Assembly (NCBI RefSeq): GCF_963924675.1 | Contig: NC_089232.1 | Coordinates: forward strand, 39,832,659-39,896,658 | DNA: 64,000 bases | Origin: Phocoena phocoena | Taxonomy: Eukaryota > Chordata > Mammalia > Artiodactyla > Phocoenidae | Reading direction: 5' to 3' | Part shown: in pieces, positions 53,056 to 64,000 of the stretch | How positions within the stretch are numbered: the stretch's first letter is position 1 | Layout: each line of letters starts with the position of its first letter | Notes under the pieces: model-generated | Told to the model about the DNA's origin: nothing | The model's database searches: none | The model's input: the letters and a program-made list of their open reading frames with translations, nothing else | Program-made: the position numbers and the translations under genes

Positions 53056-56000
53056 AATATCCTTATTGAGGTCAACACAACAATAGCAATATCAATAGCG
53101 ATGGATTTCAGAAAATATGTCCAGTTGCAGAGGTTGTTGATTCTGCATATCCAGAGGGCACTGTTCACAGAAATAATCTGCACAACCATATATACATGCT
53201 GTGCATATGTGCTTTAAAATAGTCTTTGAGATCCACCACTTCATTTTCTTTGTCTGATCAACAGGTGTAAAGTCTTGATCTCTGTAATACTCTCTGTTAG
53301 GGCAGGCCTAAACAAAATAAAAAGCAAACGTAGGGTCAATCTGAAAAACCAAATGGCAAATGAACATGGCATCACTCCTGAACCAACTCCACAGAATCTG
53401 TGGATACAAGATGAAGTTTGAAACACAGTAGGTACCTATTGCAATGGGTGGGAGTGGAGATGGAGGAAGAAAAATGAAGGGAGAATGAAAAGATTAAATG
53501 AGGGGAACTTGCATGGACTAACAGTGATGTGTGCCATGAATTGGGGCATAAGAGTAACTTAGCTCTGGGCATCTGTCACTTTATTCATTACCCATCCTAG
53601 ACTCCAGCTCTACCTAGCATACCATTTGAAGAAGGATAGGGTTGGCATGGAAGATCCCTCACCAGTCCCCACCACCCTTCCTTTTCTTCTGCATGCCCTT
53701 GCTAAGGGCTGCCCAACAGCTGGGTAGAGAACAATATAATCAGGCCTCCCATTTGTGGTCTCTTTCTCCTTTTATTTCCATTTTAGGTGGCTTCCCCTCT
53801 GCCTGGCCTTGCCCTGTCCTGGTACTGGTGTCACATTTTCAGATGTGAAGGAGTGATGCAGAGCTCCCTCCTTGCATTCCCTATGCCCTTTCACACTGTC
53901 TTTGGTCTGCTACTCAGGAGGCCACCTTGGGCACACTTGACCTTCAGGACTCATCTCTGAGTCCAGAGACACCCTTTCCTTATGGAAGGTCTTCTTTCTT
54001 GTTAGAATGCCGTTGTTGTCAAGCTTACCTCACATTAGTTGTGGCCAGCATCTTGACTTGATTAACAGAGATGCATGTGACCATTTAATAGCAGAATTGA
54101 CTGAAATGAACTTTCAGTAAATTTAGTCCTTTAGATCCTGGCAACTCTAATCTCACCTAGGCTTTAGCATCCTTGAAAATAACTTGCCTGTGGTAGTGAA
54201 ACTTGTAGCTGGTTAGAGCCTCTTAATTGTGCCCATGATTCAGATGCAGAATGCCTCTTGCCATCGGGCAGAGAAATCAGGATGTTGACTGCCTCTGGCC
54301 CTGCCAGGGCAATGGGTATATTCTCCAAGTTCACCAGCTGTGGTGCATTTGCCCATCGTGATGTTTCTTTGTAAGTCTTCAAAGATGAGGAAAGGAGTCA
54401 GGAACCTGAATATGCTAATCCTGGGATTTTGAGCCAGATCTATAATGGGGAAATATTAAAATATTTCATCTGGATTAATGCCCTGCTAGTGGTATCTCTC
54501 TATAACTATCCAACGATAAAGTCCAACTGGAATAGTAGTGATTAAAAAGAAATCCCAATCGAGCCTGCAAACATCCTATCCTCACCAGAAACCTAGCAGC
54601 ATCAATCTGGGGTGGTTTTTGTACAGCCCTGTTGTGAAGCAGAGGCCTGGAACGGTACACTTTTATAGTTTCCCTGTCCAAGCTCTGATTCCAGGATGTG
54701 ATACTTTTTCCCCTCTTGGTTTTGTACACTTGATTTATTTTTTCATCTTGTATTTTCCCTTTCTGAAGCTTTAATTGATGTACCAACATGGCAGTAGGTG
54801 ATAGTCTTCTGAAAAGGGTTATTTTGCTGTGGAAGTAGTGATACGGGGTAGAAGAAAAACGGAAAGATGTGGAGGCTGGGGCAAATGGACATTTGGGGGC
54901 AAAGGGTACCATTTGGCAGAGCCTGTCTGCAGGAACCACTGGAGTAGAGGCTTCTCTGGCTCTAGAAGCTTCCACAGGATGTCCTAAGCCTGGGGTCTCC
55001 CCCTTTATCTACTATCGTGAGGGAACCTGGGGCTGGGGACCAAGACCAGGAGCACCCACCTTGATCATTCAGTGTCTCCTTGCTTTTATCAGGGATTTAC
55101 TAGATCGATCCTACAATAATCGAGGTCTTGAGAGTTTATGTGGTTTGAAACAACCTTCCTTTATTATAAATGGTGGCATCTGGGATGCATGAGAAATGAT
55201 GTTACCCAGGTTGATATTCACATTGGTAGTGAGGGGAGAAAGGCACCTGGTGCTAGAATCAGTATGGAATCTGGAGCCAATTATTTTGGCTAATTATCTG
55301 GCATTTTGGTAGTGGACAAGGCATTTGGTCCTCTCTGGTTGAGATGAGGGCAGTACTTTCTGGTAGGTTCTGATAATACTGCTAGGAAGAGAAGGTGTGG
55401 TAATGATTCTGTAGGAGAAACTGGGGGATAGAAATTAGAATGAACTCCCATTTGAAATGTGCCTAGATACTGTTCAGAGGAAATGAATGTCTTAAAGCTG
55501 GCAATTGGAGCACAAACTATTGTACGTTGGCTTAGTGTCACGGTGTTACAAATAAGCCTAGAAATACATCTTGCCTATACAAATGTTTCCTTAAATGCAG
55601 AGATGTTGGAAGGAGAGTGGACAAAATCGGTATTTATTTTTCCTACTGGTAAAAAATTTAAAAATGCTGGTAAAAAATTTAAAAAGTAAATTAAATAAGC
55701 CAGGTTTGCAGTTAAGGACTTATTTCCAAGGCTATCTGAAGATAACCTTTTTTAAGGGAGGTGGGACTAGGATAGAGGGTCATGGTATCCATACACAAGA
55801 AGAACAGTAAATCCAAGTGCAGTTTCCTCTTAATTGTACCCCGTGTCTTTGGCCTTGAAGGGCAGAGACTCAGAATTGGTCCAGTGTGATGCTTCATCAG
55901 TCATAAAGATTTAATTACAATCCTTATTTGACTAGGATTGTAATGGGAGGCCTGGTTAGTATGTGCTGGGATTCTCTCTCGTTTCCCCTCATTTTCTCCC

Positions 56001-56149
56001 CTTCCTGCCCACCTTCCTCTAGCCCCCCGCACCCCATTAAAAGGATGACCAGTTTTGAATTACGGTAATAGCTGCACTCTTGGTTTAGGACTAACCTCCC
56101 TGAAATTTTCAGGACCACTAATTTGTGGTTATTCCAGTGCTAGAATTAA
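53056..56149. other. unrecognised noncoding sequence
   Basis: Over 3 kb without a repeat I can name. Holds a 166-codon minus frame (54475-54975) with no recognisable domain; its codons span MEASRAREAST to DSYREIPLAGH. Also a 21-bp tandem duplication at 55646-55687. Parts may be an old LTR-retrotransposon internal region, but I cannot show it. Confidence 0.35.
55646..55687 (+). repeat. 21-bp tandem duplication
   Basis: ctggtaaaaaatttaaaaatg at 55646-55666 is followed by a near-identical copy at 55667-55687 (last two bases differ). Confidence 0.85.
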
Positions 56150-57804
56150 CTTGGCTCTCTGGCCTTTAGACTGGCAGTGCAGTAAAAGTTGAAAGCGAAG
56201 ACTGCCTCAGAACCAACAGAAGAGAAAAGATGGAAACCTAAAGGTTATCCTGAAATGCACTTTACTGTTATCTATGAGAACAAATGAGTTAAAAAAATTT
56301 CAAATACCAGAATACCCTACAGGGAGGAGATATAACTATTAAAGGGCTGTTATAGCTGCAATAAATGTAGGAACAATAAAAATAAATTGATGAAGTAAAT
56401 GTCAGCGCTGTTCCCCTGAGCTGCCCCCACACCTTTGTCCAAAAGTAGAACATCTCCAATTACAGAGGGTGGAAACAGCCTTCAATGACAATATGACAAG
56501 GACAGAACACAGAACGCTGGCATAGAGAACACAATTATGCACAGCCTTGAAAAATTGTATCATAGCACAATGCATGGGAGAAATCAATTAATGATGCAGG
56601 GCTTCCACTGCTGTCTAATAATCCTAGAAAGGAAAGGAGGGGGAAAAAAAACCCCGTACACCCAGTGCATCAAAAAGGTGACCCTTAAGTGGAAGTCTAC
56701 TTAATACCAGAGGTCAGTCTTCAGAGTTTATAGCATCTGAAATACTCTTTTTTTTTCTTCTCATTTTTTTTCCTCTTAAAAAAATCTAACAGTCTTAAGG
56801 AGGCATTTAAGTAAAAGTCACTTCTTCTCTGGTTAAATAGGCTTGCAAAAGAGAGTTCTTTGGCAGAAAGGGCAGGGATGAGCAAAGCGCGTGGCTGTCA
56901 TCGCGAGCCCACCAGCTGAAAGGGAAAAGGCAAAAGTTAGGCATAAACACGGTGGAAGGTAGAAGGTGATTTATCTTGTGCAATTTACAACAGGTGCTAA
57001 ACATTACGAAAACCAGAGCTATTAAGCAATCAAATTAAGCTATAATTATAACCGAAGAAAACTGTACAGGAATTCTAATTAATTCAAATCTGAACATGTC
57101 CAAGAGGAATGCTCCAGCAACCCCACTTCTGAATAAAACAAAACAAAAATAACCCTTGGATAATGCCTTCAGATTGCACATGAAATTAAGAAACACTTCT
57201 CGGCTGGAATATCCCAGGCATTCTTTATTAAATGGTGAGAGAAATTACCTGCAATGCCTGAGCACTTGGCTTTTCAGGTACGCACCATGTAAAGCGCGTA
57301 CTTGAGGGGGGGCCCTTAACTTGGTGGGATTTGAAGATGGAGTGGACCAAGGGATCCCACCTTCCATGTAAGTACTTCAAAGAGTCTGAAGGGGTGGCTC
57401 ATTCTTCTCTCCTTTGAAGGTTTCTCCCAGGGCATGTGAGGCTTTTAAAGAGCTCTTCACACTCCCCTTTTATTTTTTTGTGTCTTTTGGACCAATTCCA
57501 TTTTCTTTTCAGCCACTCCTCTTCCAGTCCTCAATCCCAGTCGTTGCATCTGACTTGAGCTCTCTGCTTTTCTTCCATCCCAGGGAGCCCTGGGATGTCA
57601 GAAGACCAGGGCAGGGTTTTCTATTGGATGTACCTGAATCATGCAAGTCGTGTCCCATTAAGCCACAGTTATGGGAAGAAGTGGATGTTTAGATATTTGA
57701 ATAAGATTTCCAACCCAAAGACTGAACCATTTGATTAGGGTACCTATTTTCCTAATTCATGATTCTTTAATTTTAACAATTTAAGAATAGGAACAACAAA
57801 AACA
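56150..57804. other. repeat-free block, strongest conserved-noncoding candidate
   Basis: No interspersed repeat. The 56390-56620 stretch ('acacaattatgcacagcct', 'agaaatcaattaatgatgc') and 56930-57100 ('gcaatcaaattaagctata', 'attataaccgaagaaaact', 'aggaattctaattaattca') are dense in ATTA homeodomain cores. They show little sign of CpG decay or repeat relics. No open frame over 65 codons lies in this core, which argues for regulatory rather than coding content. Confidence 0.4.
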
Positions 57805-57968
57805 ACAGCATTGACAGCTAACATTTATCAGAAGCTTATTACGTACCAGATATTGTACTGAATTCTTTACTTGGATTATCTCAATTAATCCTCTCAACCA
57901 CTGTATGAAATAGGCCCTCTTACAATACCCGTTTTATGGAAGAAGAGTCAGGGCCCACTGTTGGCTGT
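57805..57968 (-). repeat. MIR SINE
   Basis: 'gcttattacgtaccagata', 'ttatctcaattaatcctct', 'ctgtatgaaataggccctc' follow reversed MIR order. Confidence 0.8.
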
Positions 57969-57969
57969 C

Positions 57970-58554
57970 AAATCAACTGTTAAACAAAGACCCCTTTCGT
58001 TTTATTCACATGATGCTCTTGCATTTCTAAATAATTTAATGTAAATACTCTTTGCTTTTCACTCTCTCAGGTTAAGGTGGTGGGGAGTGTGTGTGGAGGG
58101 AGAGTGATTTTCTCAGGATGAGTTCTCCTTCTGGACTGAGTGCAGCATGGCCCCTGTCGTTAGCACAGTTTTGCCTGCCATTTTGAGTATTCACCTCTGA
58201 ACACATCCTTGACTTTTGCTCTGACTTTGCTTCCATTCATATTACAAAATGCCGCTTGAGGGCAAAGATGTGTGAAGAAGCACTGATTTTGTGCATATTG
58301 GAATTCATAGCTCTTTTAACCATTACTGGAGTTTGTGTTCTCATAGGAATCTCCATGCTGACTTTTGACTGTGTTGATAATGGGCATGTAGCTATTTTCC
58401 TTCTGTGGTATGTGGGTCCCTCAGAGCCGTCCTACAAGGCCTTAGGGCCTTGATTCATGGGGTAGGGTAGAGTTGGTAGCTTCCTAGTTTGGAAAAAGTA
58501 GTCCGTAAGTGTTTGCTGGAAACAATTCTAATAATAGCACTGTGGAGAAATTCT
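57970..58554. other. unique noncoding sequence, nothing recognised
   Basis: A 65-codon + strand frame (58256-58453) has a hydrophobic stretch but no family signature. No repeat recognised. Confidence 0.35.
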
Positions 58555-58690
58555 AATTCCCCTGGATAGATGAGGAAACCAAGAATTAGAGAGTTAGAAA
58601 TTTGACCAAGGTCACATTGCCAGTTACGAGGTAGACCTAAGAAATGAGCTAGAGTGTAAATGCTCTTCCGTGTGCCATGCCACCTGTGCA
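58555..58690 (-). repeat. MIR SINE
   Basis: 'gatgaggaaaccaagaatt', 'aatttgaccaaggtcacat' and 'gccagttacgaggtagacc' match reversed MIR. Confidence 0.7.
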
Positions 58691-58924
58691 TGTACATGGG
58701 CACCCACACCCACAGTGTCCCTTCTCTGCCCCTGCAGCACCCTGTAGGAGATATGGAACTCCCCGCAGCCACCCTTTCTTTCCTTCTTGCTTTCCAGGGC
58801 ATCTGCTAAACTTGGGACTGAGGGGAGTACAGAAACTGCCCAAGGCTTGCTACAAGGAGGGTTATGTGAACAAAAATGGCTTTTGTGCAGGGTAGCAGGG
58901 CGTGAGGACCTCCAGCCTGGAGCC

Positions 58925-59012
58925 TCCTAAAGCTTAGGGATTTACCAACCCAGCAGAGGACTGGACACAGTAGCTTCTCAATAGAAAGTAGATGATGTTA
59001 TTATTACAGCCG
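58925..59012 (+). repeat. possible MIR 3' tail
   Basis: 'ggactggacacagtagctt', 'ctcaatagaaagtagatga' and a 'ttattattac' end resemble the MIR tail. Confidence 0.4.
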
Positions 59013-59094
59013 GGAGATGTGAAGACACCTGCTCTCATGGGAATATGTACTAGCTGACCAAAAGCTACACTACACATACATTCAAAGAGATAAA

Positions 59095-59292
59095 TAATAA
59101 TCCTTAACATTCACTAGGTACTTATGTGCTGAGGCCATTGCATACATGGCATTCGATTCTCACGACAACCCATTGAGGTTGATACAATTACTGTCCCCAA
59201 TACAAGGCTGAGGAAATTGGACATTAGAGAAATCTAGTGACTTTTCCAAGATCTCACAGCTAGTAAAGGGCAGACTCCTAGGCGACAAGCTA
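59095..59292 (-). repeat. MIR SINE, nearly complete
   Basis: 'ttaacattcactaggtact', 'cgattctcacgacaaccca', 'ggctgaggaaattggacat' and 'agatctcacagctagtaaa' give a good reversed MIR. Confidence 0.8.
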
Positions 59293-59294
59293 TG

Positions 59295-60008
59295 CCTATC
59301 ACAAACCCGTAGTGCAAGAGAGGGTTCCAAAAGCAGGGTGTGCAAAGCTCAGTGGGGAAGGGCTGTGGACCTGGGGTCGGGGTGGCTAGGAGGAGGGTCT
59401 TTTCAGCTGGAATCTCACAGTTAACTGGGGTTTGGGAAGGCAGTGAATGATGGAGGAGGAGCGAGTTGTGTAGACCTCACAAAAGGTGTGAGCAGAGGGC
59501 AACCCCATCCAGGGGGCCTGGAGCAGTAGGACTCACTGGTCTCCTTTCACCTCCCTTCCCTTTCAGGGTTCTGCCAGGTACAGTTTGCACATGGCAGACT
59601 CCCCTCACCCCTAATGTGACCTTGGCCCTGAGGTACTCTCCTGAGCTTGCTGCTCCTGTGGGGGCAGCAGGTGCCCTTGGGATCCCCCAGGGAACTTCTA
59701 ACTATGGGCTTCATGGCCCGAGGTGTAATCTGTGCTTTCTGTGCTTTGAGAGACGTGAGCTGCAGCGTGCAGTGGCCTGTTGCGATGACAAGCTTTGCTT
59801 GTCGCTCTGGCCTACTGGGAATTTTCTCAGCCTCCCCTCTGCCCCTTGCTGTCCTGTCCTCCCCCGTGAGGAGCTTCTGAAGTTGGGGAGGCCCTGGCAT
59901 TCCTTATGTCTGCACACTCTGCTTCTGGCTTTTGAAATCCTTCCCAGTTTTAAGTAATGAGCACCTCTCTTGCCTGTGGGTTGAGGCTGATTTTGACCTC
60001 ATGCAGTG
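59295..60008. other. unique noncoding sequence, no gene seen
   Basis: Slightly GC-rich. Four overlapping frames of 68-163 codons occur on both strands (59466-59957). The 163-codon + frame has no domain I recognise, and its antisense 117-codon partner suggests a composition effect. Confidence 0.4.
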
Positions 60009-60019
60009 AGACTTGCTTT
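60009..60019 (+). repeat. CHR SINE target-site duplication, left copy
   Basis: agacttgcttt, repeated at 60348-60358. Confidence 0.85.
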
Positions 60020-60347
60020 AAAAAATTTTTTTTTACTTTTTTAAAAAATTATTTATTTTTGGCTGTGTTGGGTCTTCATTGCTGTGCGTGGGCTTTCTCT
60101 AGTTGCGGCGAGGAGGGGCCACTCTTCATTGTGGTGCGTGGGTTTCTTATCGCGGTGGCTTCTCTTGTTGCAGAGCACGGGCTCTAGGCGCGTGGGCTTC
60201 AGTAGTTGTGGCACATGGGCTCAGTAGTTGTGACGCATGGGCTTAGTTGCTCCACGGCATGTGGGATCTTCCCGGACCAGGGCTCGAACCTGTGTCCCTT
60301 GCATTGGCAGGCAGATTCTTAACCACTGCACCACCAGGGATGTCCCA
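60020..60347 (-). mobile_element. CHR-type tRNA-derived SINE, long form
   Basis: Reversed copy: T/A-rich tail, 'ggctgtgttgggtcttcat', 'tcagtagttgtgacgcatg', 'gctcgaacctgtgtccctt' and the head 'caccaccagggatgtccc'. The 11-bp TSD is exact. Confidence 0.95.
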
Positions 60348-60358
60348 AGACTTGCTTT
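60348..60358 (+). repeat. CHR SINE target-site duplication, right copy
   Basis: Second exact copy of agacttgcttt. Confidence 0.85.
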
Positions 60359-60499
60359 TAAACTGGCCTAGCGGGTGACCCAAGGGCAGCTCCCAGGGTG
60401 TGGCTGGAGCCCTGGATGGGCAAACCAGTATGGCAGCCACCCAGTTGCCCTGTGTCCTGCTTGCTCTGTAAAGTTGGACCAGGAATCCTATCTGGGATC

Positions 60500-60718
60500 A
60501 GAGCATGGTGGTGATGAGCTCTGGCTCTGGGACCTGACTGTCTGGGTTTAAATCCCATGTCTCTCACCACCAACAGCATGACCCTGGACAAGTCACTTAG
60601 CACTCCACTCTGCAGTGTCCTCACTGCACCTCTCTCGGAGTAATGGAAAAATACATGGAAAATACTTAGGAGAGCAGCTGGCATATAATAGCTGCTCACT
60701 GAAAGCTAGCTGTCTTTT
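60500..60718 (+). repeat. MIR SINE, nearly complete
   Basis: 'gctctggctctgggacctg', 'ctgtctgggtttaaatccc', 'ccctggacaagtcacttag' and 'gcagctggcatataatagc' form a good forward MIR. Confidence 0.85.
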
Positions 60719-60721
60719 TGT

Positions 60722-60852
60722 ACTATTAGTGCTCCAGGAATCTCATCCTACCTGCCCATTTCACTGATGAGAAGTCTGAGACCCAGATAGGTTGTTTCCC
60801 TGCCTAATATCACCTACCTGGTATCAAAACCAGGGTGTGTTGCTCCAGCAGC
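60722..60852 (-). repeat. MIR SINE
   Basis: 'cccatttcactgatgagaa', 'gtctgagacccagataggt' and 'aaaaccagggtgtgttgct' match reversed MIR. It lies tail-to-tail with the forward copy just before it. Confidence 0.65.
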
Positions 60853-60934
60853 GCTGGGCTCCCACACCAGCGATTTTTCCATTTAGCCCAGGTTCTAGGG
60901 TTGGGTCATTTTCTTGAAGGAGGACACAAGATCC

Positions 60935-61102
60935 CATGCATCTTGTTAAAAATAGATTCCTGGGCCCCAACCTGGACCCATTAAAATGGAATTTCTGGAG
61001 GGGTGCATGAAAATCTATATTTTAGCCGAGAGCACACCCCTTCCATCCGTACCTTCCACCTCCCACTTGATTCTTATGTAGTTTAAAGCTTGAGAACTGC
61101 CG
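60935..61102 (+). repeat. MER5A-type hAT-Charlie element
   Basis: 'ttgttaaaaatagattcct', 'gggccccaacctggaccca', 'atctatattttagccgaga' and 'agtttaaagcttgagaact' follow the MER5A order, with an insertion before the final part. Confidence 0.65.
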
Positions 61103-61104
61103 GC

Positions 61105-62219
61105 TTAGCTTTGAGTAATTTGGTAAAAATACTGCAAGGTCAACCCCAGCAAAGTCTCCACAGTCTTCAGTCAGCCCAAGTTTGTGTCCTGCCTCCTGTG
61201 TGCCCTTCACACAGCCCCATCAGCCTGTGCTCAGGGAGCTTACGGATCTGTCGATCAGCATCGGGGGGTGGGAGGGGTGCTGGTGAGAAAGGGGGAAGGT
61301 CAGCAGGGGTTCAGGTGCTCAAGAGGAGGCAGAGATGATTGGTGACACTGGTGTTCAGAGAGGTCAAAGGCCAGTGAGTGGGCAGTCAGGAGGGACTTCA
61401 AGTAGAGGAGCTTGAAGTAGGCAGAGGAGAGAAGCAAGTGCAGCTCCGGGTGCGCCACCCCTGGGGAGTGGAGCTGCAGGGAGCAGGTGTCACTGGGGGC
61501 AGCTGCAGGGTGTGCGGTGGGGATGGCCTGACTTCCCAGCTACCAGGACACCTGCCCGCTTCTTTTGATACTGCCAGGCTACTCTTTTATGATTAAAAAA
61601 CACTCTCTCCAAAGCTACTGTTGATTTGATTTCATCTGTATACTTGATTTTTATTTGTTTGGGGGTTGTGGGAGAGCAGTTTGCTCCCTGATGCCTTTGT
61701 TCCTACAATCCCCTCGGGGACAGTAGAGGCCAGCGTGGACCTCCTGGTGTGGCCACAGGAGACGTGAGAGCAGCAGGCACGCAGGGCAGGAGGGAAATGG
61801 TCTGGTGGGGAGGGGGTGCCATCTCTCTGGTGCTCTGCAGAGGCACCACCACCCTCAGCAGCTCCCTGGATACCCGCGTCTGCTTGGAAGGGATGGGGTG
61901 GGCTGACCTTCGTGGTAGGTGTGAAAGAAGAGAGTTCCCTGGTTCCTGTCACTGGAGGTGACGAAGATTTATCTGTGCTGCTTTACTTTCTTTCTGAAAG
62001 CTTGCAGGGTATAAATTAGAAATAAATAAAAATAGATTTATCAGCACTTTCCAAGTTTATACCAAATTTGGGGGTGGCAGTAGAAGTGCCTCCCTGAGCG
62101 CTTTAATTCAGAGGTCAAGGTGTGTGTGAGGATAAAGACCAAATAGCTGCTGCCATCCTCAGACACCGCCACTGAGCAGAGGCTCCCAGCTGGACATCTT
62201 GATGAGAGAGGGCACATGT
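61105..62219. other. unique noncoding sequence, no gene seen
   Basis: Purine-rich in parts (61260-61450). Frames up to 106 codons on both strands overlap and have no domain similarity. No repeat recognised. Confidence 0.4.
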
Positions 62220-62412
62220 GATAACTGCTGATATTCCCAAGTGCTGACTATAGACCATTCGCTGTGATAAGCTCTTTATGTGGATTAACCCTTCAAGATG
62301 GTACCAGTGTCACCATTTTCTAGATGAGAAAACTGAGGCCCAGAAAGAAGAGTCTGCATTGGTAAGTAGTAAATTGGAACTGGAACCTAGGCAGCCTGGC
62401 TGCAGAGGTCAC
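62220..62412 (-). repeat. MIR SINE, nearly complete
   Basis: 'gtgctgactatagaccatt', 'aagctctttatgtggatta', 'gatgagaaaactgaggccc' and 'ggaacctaggcagcctggc' are in reversed order. Confidence 0.85.
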
Positions 62413-62414
62413 AC

Positions 62415-62984
62415 TCAAACCCACGCCACAGAACACCTGCCTTATTTGCTCAGGGGGAGAAGGGACTCTGCATGTTTATTGCTAGTTGGTTAGAGAGACA
62501 GCTGATGTGCTTGGCTCCACTGTATTCGGAGGCTGGCTGGAGTCAGCATTGTGGTGGGCGGACTGGCAGCTCCTGGAAGGCAGGGCTGGGGGCTGGTTGA
62601 GTTGCTCTGCCAAGACCCCAGCATCTCTGACTTTTGTGCATGATGCCATTGGCTGCAGATGGTCAAGTGCAGCCATGTTGCACTGCCCAGCATTGATGGA
62701 GAACCACCTTTTCATTACTAGCAAGCTCTCCCCTTCCCATCGTACTTTTGCCCACTAGGTTTAGCATCCATAAATGGTTCTTGCCTGTCCCAGTTACTAC
62801 AGTGTATTTGCTTAATGGTGATTTTCTATTTCTTTTATTTCTTCCACATTTAGTAATTGGAATTCCGCTGTAAGAAACAGATGGCCCCTCTCTCCTACCT
62901 GTCTATCTATCTACTATTTTGGCATGGACCTTGGCTGTTTATTCTGTTGAACCCATGGGTTACCTTTAAGTTCCATTGCCATGA
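62415..62984. other. unique noncoding sequence, no gene seen
   Basis: Three 67-90 codon frames (62482-62758) overlap on both strands; none has a recognisable domain. Confidence 0.4.
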
Positions 62985-63475
62985 TTGCGAGTTCAGCCTC
63001 GCTCCATTTCTTGCCTGGATCACAGCAGTAGCCTTTGAACTGGTCTCCTTGCCTCCAGCCTCCTCCCTTTCAAGCCAGACTTTACATGTGCACCTGAGGT
63101 CATGAAATGCCAATCCGACCATGTCACAACCCTTCAGCTGCTTTCTTTTGGCCGTAAGTTCCTTTGAATGGTAATATAATGACAACTAACATTTGCTGAA
63201 TATTTTCTGAATGCTTTACATGCATATTCTCATTGAATCCTCACACTACTTGGACGAATTGGGTAATATCAGCCTCAGCAGCAGCAGCATCCCCCGAGTG
63301 CAGATGAAGAAACTGAGGCACAGAAGGATTAAGCAGCCTCCCTAGGGTTGCTGAGCTGTTAAATGTTGAGTTCATAATCTCAGCCACTAGACTTGCCACC
63401 TGCTAAATAGGCCCTTAATGATCTGACCTTGGCTACTTCTGCAGCCGCATTTTCACCAGCCCTGGCATTCATCGC
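62985..63475 (+). repeat. L2 LINE 3' UTR split by a MIR
   Basis: The left part (to 63175) has 'gaactggtctccttgcctc', 'caatccgaccatgtcacaa' and 'cccttcagctgctttcttt'. The right part (from 63403) has 'taggcccttaatgatctga' and 'ccttggctacttctgcagc'. This is the forward L2 3' UTR with a MIR inserted between. Confidence 0.6.
63175..63402 (-). repeat. MIR SINE, inserted in L2
   Basis: 'ctaacatttgctgaatatt', 'attctcattgaatcctcac', 'gatgaagaaactgaggcac' and 'ttaaatgttgagttcataa' give a nearly full reversed MIR. A short cagcagcag run lies inside (63276-63288). Confidence 0.85.
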
Positions 63476-64000
63476 ACTTTCCATAAATAGTACTTGTAAT
63501 GGAAGTAGGCTTTCTCACCCAATGTTGCTGAGGATCCAGATGACATTTTGGCTGCAGTGCTGGTAGGGACACTGGTAGCAGCAGAAGGAGTAGTTTTCTA
63601 AGAAGTATAATTGTATAAACAGTGGCCAGCTGTCCTGTGACCATACATGAGTCTAATAGTTCAGTATAGTCAACTAAATTGCAAGCCCTTGTGAATTTCT
63701 CACTTACGTGCCCACCCCTGGACTGCCATCCCAGGCCTTTATTGCTGTTTCTCTTTTTTCTTTACCGTTCAGCATAAGGTAAACCTCCTCTGCAACATTC
63801 TTCCTGAGCATCCAGTCTGCCATGATGCCTTTCTCATCAGATTCCTTCATTGGGCCCAAAGCATGTTGATGCTACTTTAGGTCTTCAGGACGTTCTGTAA
63901 GAACTCTGGTCAAGGATCATGCATTTTAACTTGTTACATGCCTCCACTGCCTGGAAAGTTGCCTTCTGTATAGTATGTACCCAATTTGAGGATTCCCTGA
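63476..64000. other. noncoding sequence to window end, no gene seen
   Basis: No strong repeat recognised. Part may be further degraded L2. No exon seen. Confidence 0.35.

Noticed and set aside
59466..59957. 163-codon + frame as a possible exon
   Set aside because: A 117-codon antisense frame and two others overlap it, pointing to a composition effect; no domain or splice logic seen.

Overview
The window is mammalian nuclear DNA, and the repeats point to a cetacean or its hippopotamid relatives. It holds ten tRNA-derived SINEs of the CHR type (cetacean/hippo/ruminant). They start with 'cttccctggtgg', carry a tRNA-like B box, and end in an A-tail. It also holds two L1 LINEs of the cetartiodactyl type and a deep layer of ancient mammalian repeats (MIR, L2, MaLR LTRs, MER5/MER20 hAT elements). 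The species call rests on recognising the SINE family, not on a database search.

I find no protein-coding gene, no convincing host exon, no tRNA or rRNA gene, no CpG island and no CRISPR array. The longest open frames outside repeats (183 and 166 codons, both minus strand) are about what chance gives in 64 kb. The only recognisable protein-coding sequence is L1-derived: an uninterrupted 301-codon ORF1 (8186-9091, minus), a frameshifted ORF2 behind it, and ORF2 remnants in three other LINE copies.

Layout: 1-4.1 kb is MIR/L2-rich sequence with one CHR SINE and an LTR fragment. 4.1-9.2 kb is a 5 kb L1 with a 14-bp target-site duplication (TSD). 9.2-13.3 kb has L2, an MLT1 LTR nested in MER20, a MER5 element and an ancient L1. 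13.3-19 kb is mixed unique sequence, an L1/HAL1 ORF1-region fragment split by an LTR, and AT and GT microsatellites. 19.2-29 kb is almost free of repeats and has several stretches that look like conserved noncoding elements. 29-33 kb is repeat-dense (palindromic DNA element, two long CHR SINEs, MIRs, a (GA)32 run). 33-39 kb is mostly unique with two short CHR SINEs in opposite orientation. 39.3-41.1 kb is a 5'-truncated L1 with its own 14-bp TSD. 41-46 kb is MIR/L2 sequence and one CHR SINE. 46.4-51 kb is unique sequence, an LTR split by a CHR SINE, and a SINE nested in a MIR. 51.6-53.1 kb is an ancient L1. 53-58 kb is mostly unique, with the strongest noncoding-element candidate at 56.2-57.3 kb. 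58-64 kb is MIR/L2-dense with one long CHR SINE.

Nothing here works together as a pathway. The window reads as intergenic or deep intronic DNA. Its functional content, if any, would be distal enhancers in the low-repeat blocks. No new biological system was found. The most useful items are the dated insertions (12 elements, 10 with TSDs of at least 11 bp) and the candidate regulatory blocks, whose conservation I infer from texture and cannot measure here.
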